Below are positions 1 to 10,682 of a stretch of DNA of 64,000 nucleotides, piece after piece (position 1 is the first letter of the stretch; each line of letters opens with the position of its first letter). Under the pieces are notes generated by a model that did not search any database, had not been told where the DNA came from, and saw only the letters and a program-made list of their open reading frames with translations. Source of the stretch: Phaeosaccion multiseriatum (Eukaryota; Ochrophyta, other classes); the NCBI GenBank assembly GCA_965112735.1, contig OZ218956.1, positions 2,170,001 through 2,234,000 of the forward strand. Direction: 5' to 3'. Both the position numbers and the translations under genes were made by a program.

Positions 1-107
1 AAGCGGAGTAGTTGCCCTCTTTCTTCGGTCTCCGCTGTTGCCAGAGACCGCTTCATGTGCAAACTCTGATGTGACTCGGACACGTCTCTCTCTCCCCGTC
101 CCCGCAG

Positions 108-3100
108 TGGATGCAACGCTTCTTCATGTACCTGGACCGCTACTACGTCAAGCACCACTCACTGCCCACTCTGTACGAGGCGGGCTTGAAGTACTTCAAG
201 GTGTGTGTGTGTCATTTCGTTGTCCCTCGAGCAAAGCGCCCAGGGCAGTCCTTCCGTCATGAAAGGGTGAATGGAAATTCTTTCTTCTCGTACCTGCTCT
301 CTTTGCCGTCGCTGCTCCACCCCCTTTCTGTCCTCTGCCTTTTTGTTGCTGTTGCCATATGGCCCCTTCTCGCTCCTCGACGGTGGGGTTTTACTCACGC
401 CACTGCTGCTACTACTGATTGCTGTTGCGCTGGCGTACCGTGCTCATCACGCCAAACCTTGCCACTCCCTCGGTGGTGTCCGTCTCCCTACGTGGACTGA
501 CCTCTGTATAGGGCCTCGTCTACGACGTGGTGAAGAAGGATGTCGTGAACGCGATTCTGGACGTGATCAATCGGGAGAGGGAGGGAGGTATCGTGGACAG
601 GTCGCTCGTGAGCAGCTGTGTGGATCTGTTTGAGTCGGTGGGGATGGGGTCGCTGGACTCATACACGGCGGATCTCGAGGAGCCGCTGCTGGAGAGCACG
701 TGCCAGTTCTACGAGAAGAAGAGTCAGCAGTGGATGCAGACGGACAGCACCCCTGATTACATGATCAAGGCGGAGGCGGCGCTGGAGAGTGAGAAGGCGC
801 GCGTCAGCAACTACCTCAATAGCACCACGGAGTCAAAGCTGCTGCGTGTGTGTGAGACGGAGATGCTGCAAAAGCGCGAGATGGACTTGCTTGAGAAGGA
901 GGGTAGCGGGTGCCGCATGCTCCTCACCAACGACAAGGTGCGTGGGTGCGTGGGGGGGGGGGGCAGGGTCGTGATCGTTTTGTGTGGTTGATCGCGTCTT
1001 CGCACCTTTCGTGCTGGCGCAGTTGACTTGCCTGCACTGGCTTGTGTCTTTTGTCTCCTTATCTTTGTGTCTGAATCTGTGTCTATCAGTCTATCTGTCA
1101 GTCTTGTCAGTCAGTCTGCGGATGGTGCTCTGATTCTGATATGAGAAGGCTGTTGTCAGGGTACCTCCCCTCCCCTTCATCCGTCCGCCCACCGCTACAT
1201 TCCTGCCCCAACCCGTTTCTCACTCTCCGTGCGACTGCCTCCTCCTCCTCCTCCTCCTCCTCCTCCTCCTCCTCCTCCTTGTTGGGCACAGGCGGACGAC
1301 TTGGCGCGCATGTTCCGGCTGTTCTCTCGCCTACCCGATGGGTTGGTGCCCATGGCCAACATTGTGCAGCAGCACATTTCGGGGGTGGGGGGTGAGATCA
1401 TCAATAGGAGGGAGGCCAAGATTGAGGGCGGAGAGAAGGACACAAATCAGGTACACCAATCGAGCGTGTTGCTCTCCGTTTACTCTCCCATCTTAAGTCC
1501 CCCCGTCGTTGTACGTGAAACGACAAACTGACTTTAACCTCTTTGCTTGTGTCTTGTGGTCCGCCCCTCCTCTCTCCCTGCCGCCTCTCCCTTCCCTTCC
1601 CCTCCCCACCCCGCCAAATGTGCACCACCCCCTCAGGATGCGGGCTTTGTGAAGGAGCTGCTGGCGACGCACGACAAGTTCATGGCCGTGGTGAATGACC
1701 AATTCTCTGGCCACTCACTTCTGCAAAAGGCGCTCAAGGAGGCTTTCGTGGAGATTATCAATAGGGATGTGGGCAAGTTCAAGAACGCCGATCTCATGTG
1801 CTGGTGAGTAGTCACGATACGGGAAGGAAGGCAAGCTTGGCACTTGGTTCCTTGTTTTCGTTTGGGATGAAGCATGACCTGTCACCCGTCACTGGAATGA
1901 GCTTGTGGGTACAGCATGGTTGAGGACAGAGCACCACCCTGTTCGATTACTCACTCCCCTCCTTCGCCCAGCTCGCTCTCACCGACTAAAGTCTTTTTAT
2001 GTCCATGCTCCATGCTTGATGCTTGATGTCTTTGATGCGACCAACCAACCAACCAATCAACAATCAATCAATCAATCACTCAATCAGCTTCTGCGACCGT
2101 ATCCTCAAAACGGGCGGCGAGAAGCTGTCCGACACGGAGGTGGAGGACAATCTCACGAAGGTGGTGCAGCTTTTCAGTTACCTCACGGACAAGGATCTCT
2201 TCGCGGAAATCTACCGCAATCTTGTGAGTGCCCCGGGGCCCGAATGAGCAATGAATTTTGGGACCAACGTACCGCTTTGTGGGTTGGGACTGTGAAGGTC
2301 TTTGGTATCGCTCTTTTGTCTCTCTCTTCCTCTCTCTCTCTCTGTTCACCTCGTCTTGTATGTCTTCACCACCAGCCTTGCCATAGTTCTTTCTTTTGGT
2401 TGGCGGTCTGAATCTTCTCCCTCCCGCGTCATTCCCGCGTGTCGCATACGTGTCACACAGCTGGCAAAGCGGCTCTTGAACCAGCGCTCGGCAAGTAACG
2501 ACATGGAGCGGGCGATGATCGGGAAGCTTAAGCTCAAATGTGGCAGTCAGTTCACGGGGAAGGTAAGCAAGGCTACACAAAATTTCTTTTCTATAATGCC
2601 TGCCTCTGCCATCACATTCGTAACCGGCAATCTCTGACATTTGTGTTGTCTGTGCCCCCACGTTCTCGCCCCCCCGGTGCTCTCTTTCCCTTCTTCCCCC
2701 ACTCCGTCTCTCCCTCCGTCTCTGTATCCTTCTCTCCACATGCTGCTGCTTGGAAGATGGAGGGCATGATGAACGATCTCTTGCTGGGGTCTGAAAGCGC
2801 GGAGGCCTTTGACAAAGCCCTCAAGGAGAAGGTGAGCTAAAGATGGAGGAAGGCTATATATCATGCTCACTGCCTACTCACTTTGTGGGTTGCTGCTCAT
2901 GACTTTGGCTTGCCCTTTGCTTGGCCGGTCTGTGGCATTCATCTTCTCTCTTCTTCCCTCCACCGCGTTTCTCCTTCTCGTCTGCCCTGTCGTGTTTTGG
3001 CACCGCGCATATCGTACGTACACGGGCACTCACTCGATTTTCCTTCATTCCTTCCAGGTGGCGAAAGGGGAGGTGGACTTGGGCAAGATTGAGTTCACGG

Positions 3101-4734
3101 TGCAGGTGCTGACCACGGGCTACTGGCCCTCACACAAGACGCACGATGTGGCGTTGCCCAACAACATGATGCTGTGCATGTCGGTGAGTGAATGCGCGAC
3201 GCGTTTCACACTGCACAGACCGGGTCTGATTTGTCTGCTCTATCACAGTTCCGGCAGGCTTTGTCTTCTTGTCTCTTCCTTCACCCTGCACAGGCTGGGT
3301 GTGATTGTCTGGTCTACCAGAGGGGAGGCAGGCTTTCTCCGTATGCTTTCTCCATCTCTGGTCCTCCTGTCCTCCCTCATCGCTCGTGTTTCTTTTGTGC
3401 TGTGCTGTGCTGTGCTGTGCTGCTCTTGTCGCTTCTCCCACTCACAGACGTTTAGCGACTACTACATGGAGAGCAAGTCCCACAGGCGGCTGACGTGGGT
3501 GCACAGCCTGGGCAATGTAACGGTCAAGGCGATGTTCAAAGGGAAGACCTACGACCTGCAGGTAATTTGAACATGTGTGCCCCTACACTGCCGCACACCT
3601 CTCCCACGGCCCTTTCCCTCACCGTACATGTGTATGCCAACGCCTCATGCTCTCCCCGTCTCCTTCCTCCCTTCCGTCTGTTTCTCCGGTTGGTGCAGGT
3701 CATGACCCTCCAGGCCGCCACAATGATGGTGTTCAACGACCCCAGCGTGGGCATTCTCGACTTTACCGACCTCGTGGCGACGCTCAACATTGTGAGTTTG
3801 TTCCATTCCTGCAGTAGCACCGCACTCAACGGAAGCTGGTCTATTTTGAAGAAGCGAGGCGACGCCTGCCTCCTTGTCTCCGATTTAAAACTCTCTAACT
3901 TCCATTTGATCCCTTTTGTCCTTGCGCAATGCAATACCCTGACGTGAGCAGTCGGAGGAGGTGGCGAAGCGGACACTCCACTCTCTGTCGTGCGGCAAGA
4001 TCCGAGTCCTCAAGAGGTGAGAGAATGCTTGCTTGACAAGGAGCCAGTAGCACGGGCACAGGGACAAGGGACCCCGTGCCTCTCCTTTTGGTGGTCCTGT
4101 CTTGTCCTTGTCGTCCTTCTCCCGAGCCAGCAGCACGGGGAGAAGAGACCACGTGTCTCTGCTTTTATTGGTGGTCTTGTTGTCCTCTCAACCTCACTTG
4201 CTTGCTGGCCTTGCTTGCTTTGCCTGCGATGTGACGCAACACACACTCAATCCAGGCACGGTGAGGGCAACAGCATCAAGAATACGGACCGCTTCGAGGT
4301 GAACATGGCCTTCGCGTCGCCCAAGAGGAAGATGAGGATCCCCATGGCGTCGCTGGAGGAGAACCACAACCCCAAGAGAGTGGAGGTACGGCAAGCGGGT
4401 TAGCGGTCTGGCTTGGCTTCTCTCTCTCTCTGGCCTCTTCTCATTCTCTCTTTTCCCCTTACACCCCATGGCTCTTCACGCGTCCCAAAATATATAGTGG
4501 AGAGTGATGGAAAGGAAGGGAAAGGCTGTAACTGTCTTCTTTCTGAAGTGCTACTTTCTACTCTTTACCCCCGCCCCCCTTAACTTTGCCCCGCAGGAGG
4601 ACCGCTCTGTGGCGATAGAGGCGGCGATCGTGCGCATTATGAAGGCTCGGAAAACGTACGGCCATCAGCAGCTCGTGGCAGAGGTGCTGAGTCAGCTGGC
4701 CTTCTTCAGGCCGAATCCCAAGGTGGGCGGGGAG

Positions 4735-4784
<50 letters not shown>

Positions 4785-4980
4785 CCTTGGTTTACGGATT
4801 GGTGCCTCGCTTCTGTGCTGCACAGCACCCGAGTCAAATCTTCTCATGTCGTGCCTCTCTTGCCTTGTTATATATATATATGGGGGACAGGTCATCAAGA
4901 AGCGGATCGAGGCGCTCATCGACAGAGAGTACCTGGAGAGGGACACAGAGATGTCCAACCAGTACAAGTACCTCGCGTAG
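108..4980 (+). CDS. CUL1: Cullin (CUL1-like), 5' partial
   Basis: Scaffold of a cullin-RING (SCF-type) ubiquitin ligase. Exons: 108-200, 512-937, 1292-1450, 1637-1803, 2088-2223, 2461-2562, 2757-2831, 3058-3183, 3448-3561, 3699-3791, 3952-4016, 4256-4385, 4597-4722, 4891-4980. All junctions are GT-AG and phases match, giving about 633 residues. A full cullin is about 750, so the first ~120 residues lie upstream of the window. Seen: cullin-repeat helices in exon 2 ([20 protein letters not shown]), the cullin homology segment [22 protein letters not shown], and the C-terminal winged helix with the neddylation motif IVRIMKARK, whose Lys accepts NEDD8, ending QYKYLA. The [18 protein letters not shown] segment resembles CUL1 more than CUL3/CUL4, but the subfamily is an inference. 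Several introns hold simple repeats, e.g. CTC at 1239-1279 and CA at 4736-4780, directly beside splice sites. Confidence 0.93.
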
Positions 4981-5509
4981 GCCTCAAGACAAGACACGTC
5001 AGACGCGTCTTACTTTGGTCACGCATGCGTTGGGGCATGAGGCGACATGCGCCTTTATGCTCAAGCGTACGTGAGGGCATGTCAAGAGCACAAAAGAGAA
5101 AGCAGCCGCGCGGGAGAAGCACCCGTGTGGTGCTGTGGAGTACAGAGGGGGGGTAGATCAGTTTTATGGTTGAGGCAGCAGATATGCATCCATCACACGA
5201 AATGACATGACATTGTAGCCAACTCTGCGCCGTCGCCTTCCAATGGACCTTGCCTTGCAACATGCCTCGCTGTGCCTTGCCACGCTTCCCCCTCCCTACT
5301 CTTCCGTAGCTGCCTCTCGTGGGTACTCTCACCCCCCCCGAAAGCGACACCACCCTCTGCAGCAGCAGCCTCTGCAGGTACTACAGCTGCTCCTCCCCCT
5401 CCTCCAGCAGCAGCACCTGCAACTCCTCCTCTCCCCCCGCTTCGTAAGCTTCTGAGTTCCTCGAAGCCAGTACACAAAGCAGGGTAACAACAACATCTCT
5501 TTGAAAGGG
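4981..5509. other. Convergent intergenic region, cullin / H2A
   Basis: This holds the 3' flank of the cullin gene (+) and, at its right edge, the 3' flank of H2A (-). It contains CAG/CTC-rich stretches at about 5350-5430. No convincing ORF or RNA gene was seen. Confidence 0.6.
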
Positions 5510-5527
5510 TGGTGTTGAGAAACACCA
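5510..5527 (-). promoter_or_regulatory. Histone 3' stem-loop of H2A
   Basis: Read on the minus strand, a 7-bp stem with a 4-base loop: TGGTGTT-TCTC-AACACCA. It lies 46 nt past the H2A stop. The core (GG, three bases, pyrimidine-rich 4-base loop, CC) fits the classical replication-dependent histone mRNA stem-loop bound by SLBP. The same element, differing only in the last loop base, follows H2B at 7191-7208. It is followed by CCCTTTCAAAGAGATG, which loosely resembles the purine-rich downstream element of animal histone pre-mRNAs. The role is inferred from family knowledge. Confidence 0.8.
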
Positions 5528-5573
5528 GTGTTGGGGTGGTAGTGGGCGTCACGAGACAAAAAGCTCCCCGAAC

Positions 5574-5978
5574 TTAGTAGTCTTGGGAGGCAGAGGCGGC
5601 GGCCTTTGGTGTCTTGCCCTTTTTGGGGAGCAGCACGGCGTGGATGTTGGGCAGCACACCGCCGGAGGCAATGGTGACCTGGCCCAGCAGCTTGTTGAGC
5701 TCCTCATCATTCCTCACGGCCAGCTGGATGTGGCGGGGAATGATGCGGCTCTTCTTGTTATCCCTGCAGGCGTTGCCGGCCAGCTCCAGGATCTCGGCGC
5801 ACAGGTACTCGAGCACAGCGGCCATGTACACGGGAGCTCCGGCGCCCACGCGGGAGCTGTACTTGCCCTGCTTAAGGTAGCGACCCATTCGCCCCACGGG
5901 GAATTGCAGGCCCGCCTTGGCAGAACTGGTCGTGGACTTCTTCCCATCTCCTCGTCCTCCCTTTCCCTTTCCAGACAT
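5574..5978 (-). CDS. H2A: Histone H2A with C-terminal SQDY (H2A.X-like)
   Basis: Intronless, 134 residues, the usual H2A length. Core nucleosome histone. Seen: N-terminal [10 protein letters not shown] tail, AGLQFPVGR, the acidic-patch segment [33 protein letters not shown] and a C-terminal ASASQDY. The terminal SQ-acidic-aromatic motif is the phosphorylation site of H2A.X (target of ATM/ATR/DNA-PK-type kinases after double-strand breaks), so this looks like a combined canonical/H2A.X histone. The first Met of the conserved tail sets the start; an upstream in-frame extension to 6185 is not histone-like and is rejected. Head-to-head with H2B across 629 bp, and followed by a histone stem-loop, which suggests S-phase expression. 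Confidence 0.95.
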   Translation of the reverse strand: MSGKGKGGRGDGKKSTTSSAKAGLQFPVGRMGRYLKQGKYSSRVGAGAPVYMAAVLEYLCAEILELAGNACRDNKKSRIIPRHIQLAVRNDEELNKLLGQVTIASGGVLPNIHAVLLPKKGKTPKAAASASQDY

Positions 5979-6607
5979 GGTAGATGTAGTGTGGGTAGAT
6001 GAAAAGCCTGGGGAAAGGAGCATGGAGGACAAGAGGAGAGGAAGGCGTAAGCAAGCGTCTTCGACGAGAGCTCTCCGGCAAGAGTTAGAGCAACAAAGAA
6101 AGCAGAGAGCAAAAAAAGCATCATCTCGCAAGAAGCAGCTGTCTCCTCTCCTCATCTCCTCTCTTCCCCTCCCTCTCTCTCGCAAGAAGCAGAGCAGAGC
6201 ACCTCATGTCCTCTCTTGCCATTCCTCTCTCTTCACTTACCGTGGATTTGTGGGTGGAGGAGGAGTATAAAAAGGGTGTGGTCATCTCACATCCGGGTTG
6301 GTGGTCGCGCGGTGCTCGCGGAAAAATATGAGTTGAAGTTTGATCGGTTTACCCAATTCCCACATCACTCCCGCTTCTTTTCTCTCTTTTTTTTCCACGT
6401 AAGAAGGACGAGGAAGGAGGAAGGAGGAAGGAGGAAGGGGGGAGGGGGAAGGGGGGAGGGGGGAGGGGAAAAGGACGAGGGATTTCGTCCGCACGCTTTA
6501 CATGACTTCTCTCATCCCACAACGTCTCACGGCTCCTTTGCTTCCTCCCTCTCCCTCTCTCTCTGTCTCTCTCTCTCTCTCTCTCGCTCTCGCTCTCTCT
6601 CATCAGC
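5979..6607. promoter_or_regulatory. Shared H2A/H2B promoter region
   Basis: 629 bp between the two divergent histone starts. A TATA-like TATAAAAAG lies at 6266-6274 on the plus strand, about 340 bp before the H2B ATG. If used, it implies a long H2B leader. CT/CTCT-rich sequence fills 6530-6600 right before the H2B ATG. Assignment as a bidirectional promoter rests on gene orientation. Confidence 0.5.
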
Positions 6608-7126
6608 ATGGCTAAGACTCCCGCAAAGAAGAGCGCCAAGACCCCCAAGAAGGCCGGGGACGGCAAGAAGAAGAGGTCCAAGAGGACTGAGAGCTACAGG
6701 TGCGGAATTGATGCTGCTTTGAATTGGAGAGACACGGGAGGGGGGGGGGATACTACTGCCTACCTCCATGTGATGAGGAGGGAAAAGCACTTGCTCAAAG
6801 CAACAAGCACCACACCAACCCCTCTCCTCTCCCCCCCCTTTCCCTACCCATCCCAAACACACAGCTCCTATATCTATAAAGTGCTGAAGCAGGTGCACCC
6901 CGACACGGGAATCTCCAAGAGGGGTATGTCCATTATGAACTCGTTTATCAACGACGTGTTCGAGCGCATCGCCTCCGAGGCCGGAAAGCTCACGCGCTAC
7001 AACAAGAAATCCACCCTCTCCTCCAGGGAGATCCAGACCGCCGTCCGCCTCATGCTCCCCGGCGAGCTGGCCAAGCACGCGGTGTCGGAGGGCACCAAGG
7101 CCGTCACCAAGTTCACCAGCACTTAG
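6608..7126 (+). CDS. H2B: Histone H2B (one intron)
   Basis: Exons 6608-6699 and 6865-7126 join in phase 2 to give 117 residues. Core nucleosome histone, partner of H2A. Seen: a Lys/Ala/Pro-rich tail ([15 protein letters not shown]), then [64 protein letters not shown] and the C-terminal TKFTST with the ubiquitylatable Lys region. The intron (6700-6864) interrupts the codon just before the first core helix. This is unusual for a histone mRNA that also bears a 3' stem-loop, since such genes are typically intronless in animals. Paired head-to-head with H2A. Confidence 0.95.
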   Translation: MAKTPAKKSAKTPKKAGDGKKKRSKRTESYRCGIDAALNWRDTGGGGDTTAYLHVMRREKHLLKATSTTPTPLLSPPFPYPSQTHSSYIYKVLKQVHPDTGISKRGMSIMNSFINDVFERIASEAGKLTRYNKKSTLSSREIQTAVRLMLPGELAKHAVSEGTKAVTKFTST

Positions 7127-7150
7127 GGAGCTTGGCTTTTTTGGTCTCGT

Positions 7151-7166
7151 CGGCGGCCCACCGCCG
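7151..7166 (+). promoter_or_regulatory. GC hairpin in H2B 3' UTR
   Basis: CGGCGG-CCCA-CCGCCG, a perfect 6-bp stem with a 4-base loop, starting 25 nt after the H2B stop and 40 bases upstream of the conserved histone stem-loop. H2A has no equivalent at that place, so a function is uncertain. Confidence 0.35.
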
Positions 7167-7190
7167 CACGCACGACGACAAACAACACAC

Positions 7191-7208
7191 TGGTGTTTCT
7201 TAACACCA
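7191..7208 (+). promoter_or_regulatory. Histone 3' stem-loop of H2B
   Basis: TGGTGTT-TCTT-AACACCA, 64 nt past the H2B stop. The surrounding ACACTGG...CACCACCCTTT context is shared with the H2A element at 5510-5527. Conservation between the two 3' UTRs, which otherwise differ, marks it as functional. Likely the SLBP-type histone mRNA processing element. Confidence 0.8.
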
Positions 7209-7515
7209 CCCTTTTTTACCGAGACTATTCAGTGCATGGGATGCGCGCGCACAGGATGAGACGGCATCCCGCTAAGACCGCGTCACGTGGGAGTACGTCA
7301 CAAGTTGCAAGGGAGTGCGTGCCCTCTGCCCTCCTCATTTCATTATTGGATGACGGCAGCCACCATCGCCCCATCGCGCTACGTGGTCTGGTGGTTTTTC
7401 GGTCTTGTCATGAGTAAAGTATATTGTGGTGGCGTTGGTTGTCAAATACCATAGTGCTACGGCCAAAAAAGGCGACGGTCACCCCGTGTGCGTGTGTTGG
7501 GGGAGAGCGCATTCC

Positions 7516-9066
7516 TCATAACTCCCCCTTGGCTGTCTCTTCCCCTGCCGCTGCCGCTGCCTCCGCGTCCAGGCGGTCGGCCTCCCTGTCCTCCTCCTCG
7601 TCGTCCTCGAACAGGTCGTCCAGCAACGAGTCGATGACGCTCTCCGTTTGCTCCTCCTGCGGGTGGAGGGGGTTGGTTGGTTGATGGGTTGTTGGTGGGC
7701 TAGTTGGATAAAACAACCCGCAGGCGGATGGGAAAGAATGAGAAAACACCGCCCCTCTATCACTGTGCAATGGACTCACCTCGTCCACCTCCTCCTCCTC
7801 ATCCAGCTCCTTGAGAATGTCGTCTAAGCTCTTGGGCCCCTTGGGCTTATCGATGTTCTCCTTCGACTCCTGGCTCACATCGGCCAGCAGGTTTCTGTAG
7901 TTGAAAAAAAAACACATGCCGGGGCGGACACACACAACACGCCACAGAGACGGCAAGCAGCGTACGCTTGAGAATAGAGCAATCTTCAGAAACGGGGGGT
8001 GGGTCGAAGCAAGCAGTAAACGCGTATGTATTCCCATAGCATGCCCAACACTCCCTCACTCACCCTTCGTAGAGATCTGTGAGGAAGTCCCTCTGCGCGG
8101 TCATGAAGTTGTCGAAGTCGTTGGGCTGTGTGTGTGCCCAGTAGAAGAAGTAAATCACAGCGAAGATGGCCTGCGATAGAAGGGAACGGGAGGCAAAAGG
8201 AACGGGCAGAGAAGGCAAGGCGTGAGATAATATAATGAAAGAGTGCTGCCCTTTGCCGTGGCACCGTCCGCACCGCCCCGCCCTCTACTGAGGACTTGCT
8301 TGAAACTCACCCCCACTCGAAACTTGACTTGTCCCTGCGGCCCCTTCTCGAAGCCGTATAGGGGTACGAAGGACTCAGCAAAGGCCAGTGACTCGTCAAA
8401 GAGGTTGGGCAGGATCCAGAACTCGTAGCCCACCATCCACAGAGAGAACCACACCACTGCTCGGATGAGCAAGAAGCCCAGCATGAAGATGAGGAGCGTC
8501 ACTGACAGATACCACATCCACACCTGTAGTAAGGGGGAAAGGGGAGGGGGAGAGGGGAGAGGGGAGAGGAGGTAGAGGAGAGGAGAAGATAAGGCAAGAG
8601 AAGAGAAGAGAGGAGGGGAGAGTAGAGAAGGAGAGGACAAGAGGAGGGCTCAGGAAATTGGCCATAGAAGGACCACCACTGAGCGAGGGGCGGCAAGCGG
8701 ACCGAATGGTTCGTCCCGCAAGAGGTGCTACATGCAATGGTTTGGGTCTCCCGCCTTCCACCGGCCGCTTCTTCCTTCCATTCCAGCCTAGTCTCCATCC
8801 CACCACACCATACATCATACACCCAACTATAGATGCCCAACGATGCCCAATGACACCGACCTTGAGGAACATGGGCCAGATGGGGAAGCACACAATAAGC
8901 AGGAAACCGACGATGATGACGGCAGTGAGCATGTTGCTAAACGTCTTGCTCCCCTCGTAGACCCATGTGTAGAAGCCCTTGGCCTCGTAGCTGGGAGGCC
9001 CTCTCCACATCACTAGGTTGCCCTTTATCTCCCGGTCCTTACTCGAGCGGACAAAAAATCTTGCGG

Positions 9067-9119
<53 letters not shown>

Positions 9120-9297
9120 GGCGAGAGAGAAAAGAGAGGGAGAAAGAGACAGGCGGAGGGAGAGAAGAGAGAGGGGGGGGGGGTTAGAGCTCATGGACGC
9201 GGCTCTTGCATACCTACACACACAGGATGCTGCTCCAACACCGCCGAAGAAACCCCCTGCTCGCTGCCGATAGTGGAATCTCTCCCTCTCTCTCTCA

Positions 9298-9350
<53 letters not shown>

Positions 9351-10403
9351 GTCTTAAGACTTCGTTGCATCCAGGCCGAGCGATACAACGCCCCGTGTAT
9401 ATGTCGTAATTCACAGACCAACTCCTCTCCATCTCTCCCTGTCTTGCCCACTTTCGACACCGACTTTGATTGCTGGTGGGCAGGCACCCCCGCAGCAGCA
9501 GAGATTCTTCACAAAGGAGGCATGGCTCTTGCTTCCTTCTCACGACGCTGAGCGCCTGCAAACATGCTAGACATCTCCCGATCCCCCCCCCAACAAACAC
9601 ACTCCGTCCTTGTACTTGTACTTGAACTTACTCGTGCTCGAGGAGAGCCTTGCAGACCAGCATGGCCTCCTTCTCGTCCTTGATCTTGGGCTTCATCTTG
9701 TCCTTTTCCCTCCTCTCCGCTGCCTGCTTCCTCAGCTTCTCCTCTTCCTCTATCCTCTCCTTCTCATCCTTCTCGTCCCGCTCCCTCTGCTCCTCCCTCT
9801 CCTTTTTGCGCAGCTCCTTCTCTGCCTTCTCCTCCTCTGTCAGCTCCTTTCCCTTGTCCTCAGCCTCCTCCTCCTCCTCGTCGTCCTTTGGCCTTTTCCT
9901 CTCCTTGACAGGGGGGTCGATGCCCTGCAGGACGTTGAGCAGCCTGTCTCCCTTAAAGTACTCCACGCGCTTCCCGTTCTGCTCGTAGTACGGCAGGGAG
10001 GGGCCGTGGGGTGTTTAGCACAACAGAGCAAGCAAGAGGGAGAGGGATACAGTTGCGTGAGAAGGAGGCCCCGCTTTCGAAGAGAGCGCCACGTAGGGCC
10101 TCGGTGGTGCCTGCCGCGCGTCAGCGTGGTCAGCATCAAAACGCCCTGCGGGACCCGCAGGCAGCCAGCCCTCCCAGAAGCCAGGTCATTGGTGCCTCAT
10201 GCTCCCACCTCGCGCTACCATTCGCTCTCCCCACGGCCTCCTCGTCTCCATGACCCGATACAAATGTTGCCCTTCGCCCCCCCTCCTGCCCGCCCACTCA
10301 CCAAGATTCCCTGTCTGCATGGCAAATGCTTCTTGCAAAAGTCAGCGATGGACCGTAGCCCCTCCTCTGTCTCCCACGACTTGACCTCTCCCCCCTTCTT
10401 CAT
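7516..10403 (-). CDS. SEC62: SEC62 ER translocation protein
   Basis: Membrane subunit of the Sec62/63 post-translational protein import complex of the ER. Seven exons on the minus strand: 10403-10302, 9978-9632, 9059-8861, 8523-8311, 8170-8064, 7894-7780, 7656-7516; phases all match, giving 407 residues. Seen: N-terminal EGLRSIADFCKKHLPCRQGIL, then NGKRVEYFKGDRLL (family signature), a long charged Glu/Lys linker in exon 2, FYTWVYEG, a first membrane segment ending in FPIWPMFLK (compare FPLWP of family members), a second membrane segment, YEFWILPNLFDE, and PLYGFEKGP. The C-terminal exons are strongly acidic. A further hydrophobic stretch (AIFAVIYFFYW) lies in exon 5. The exon 3 donor is GTCGGT, chosen because it restores phase. 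CA repeats fill the 9060-9350 intron. Overlapping plus-strand Leu/Ser-rich ORFs are shadows. Confidence 0.92.
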
Positions 10404-10682
10404 GGTCAGGACTCCCCTTTCCGGGCTGACTCCTCCTACGGCTCTGCAGGCGGGCCAGAGCCAAACAAGGGCTTGGAATTCACCAAGAAACTTTCGCTGC
10501 CGCGCCGAACGCCGCGGCTTCTGACGCTGCTACTGATCACAGTGCGGGGGCAGCGGGAAAGCAGGGCCCAAGCCAACACTGCTTCGATTAAAGCCTCAAA
10601 GGCCGATAGGACGGGAAATGAAGAGGAAAGGAAGGCAAATCCCCCCCTGGGGCAATGGTGACTTTTTCCAATCAACGATCTT
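10404..10682. other. Intergenic spacer, SEC62 upstream
   Basis: 279 bp between the SEC62 start and the stop of the next minus-strand gene. Presumably the SEC62 promoter. No motif stood out. Confidence 0.5.

Noticed and set aside
9610-10524. 304-codon Leu-rich plus-strand ORF, membrane-protein-like
   Set aside because: Antisense of the Lys/Glu-rich linker exon of SEC62.
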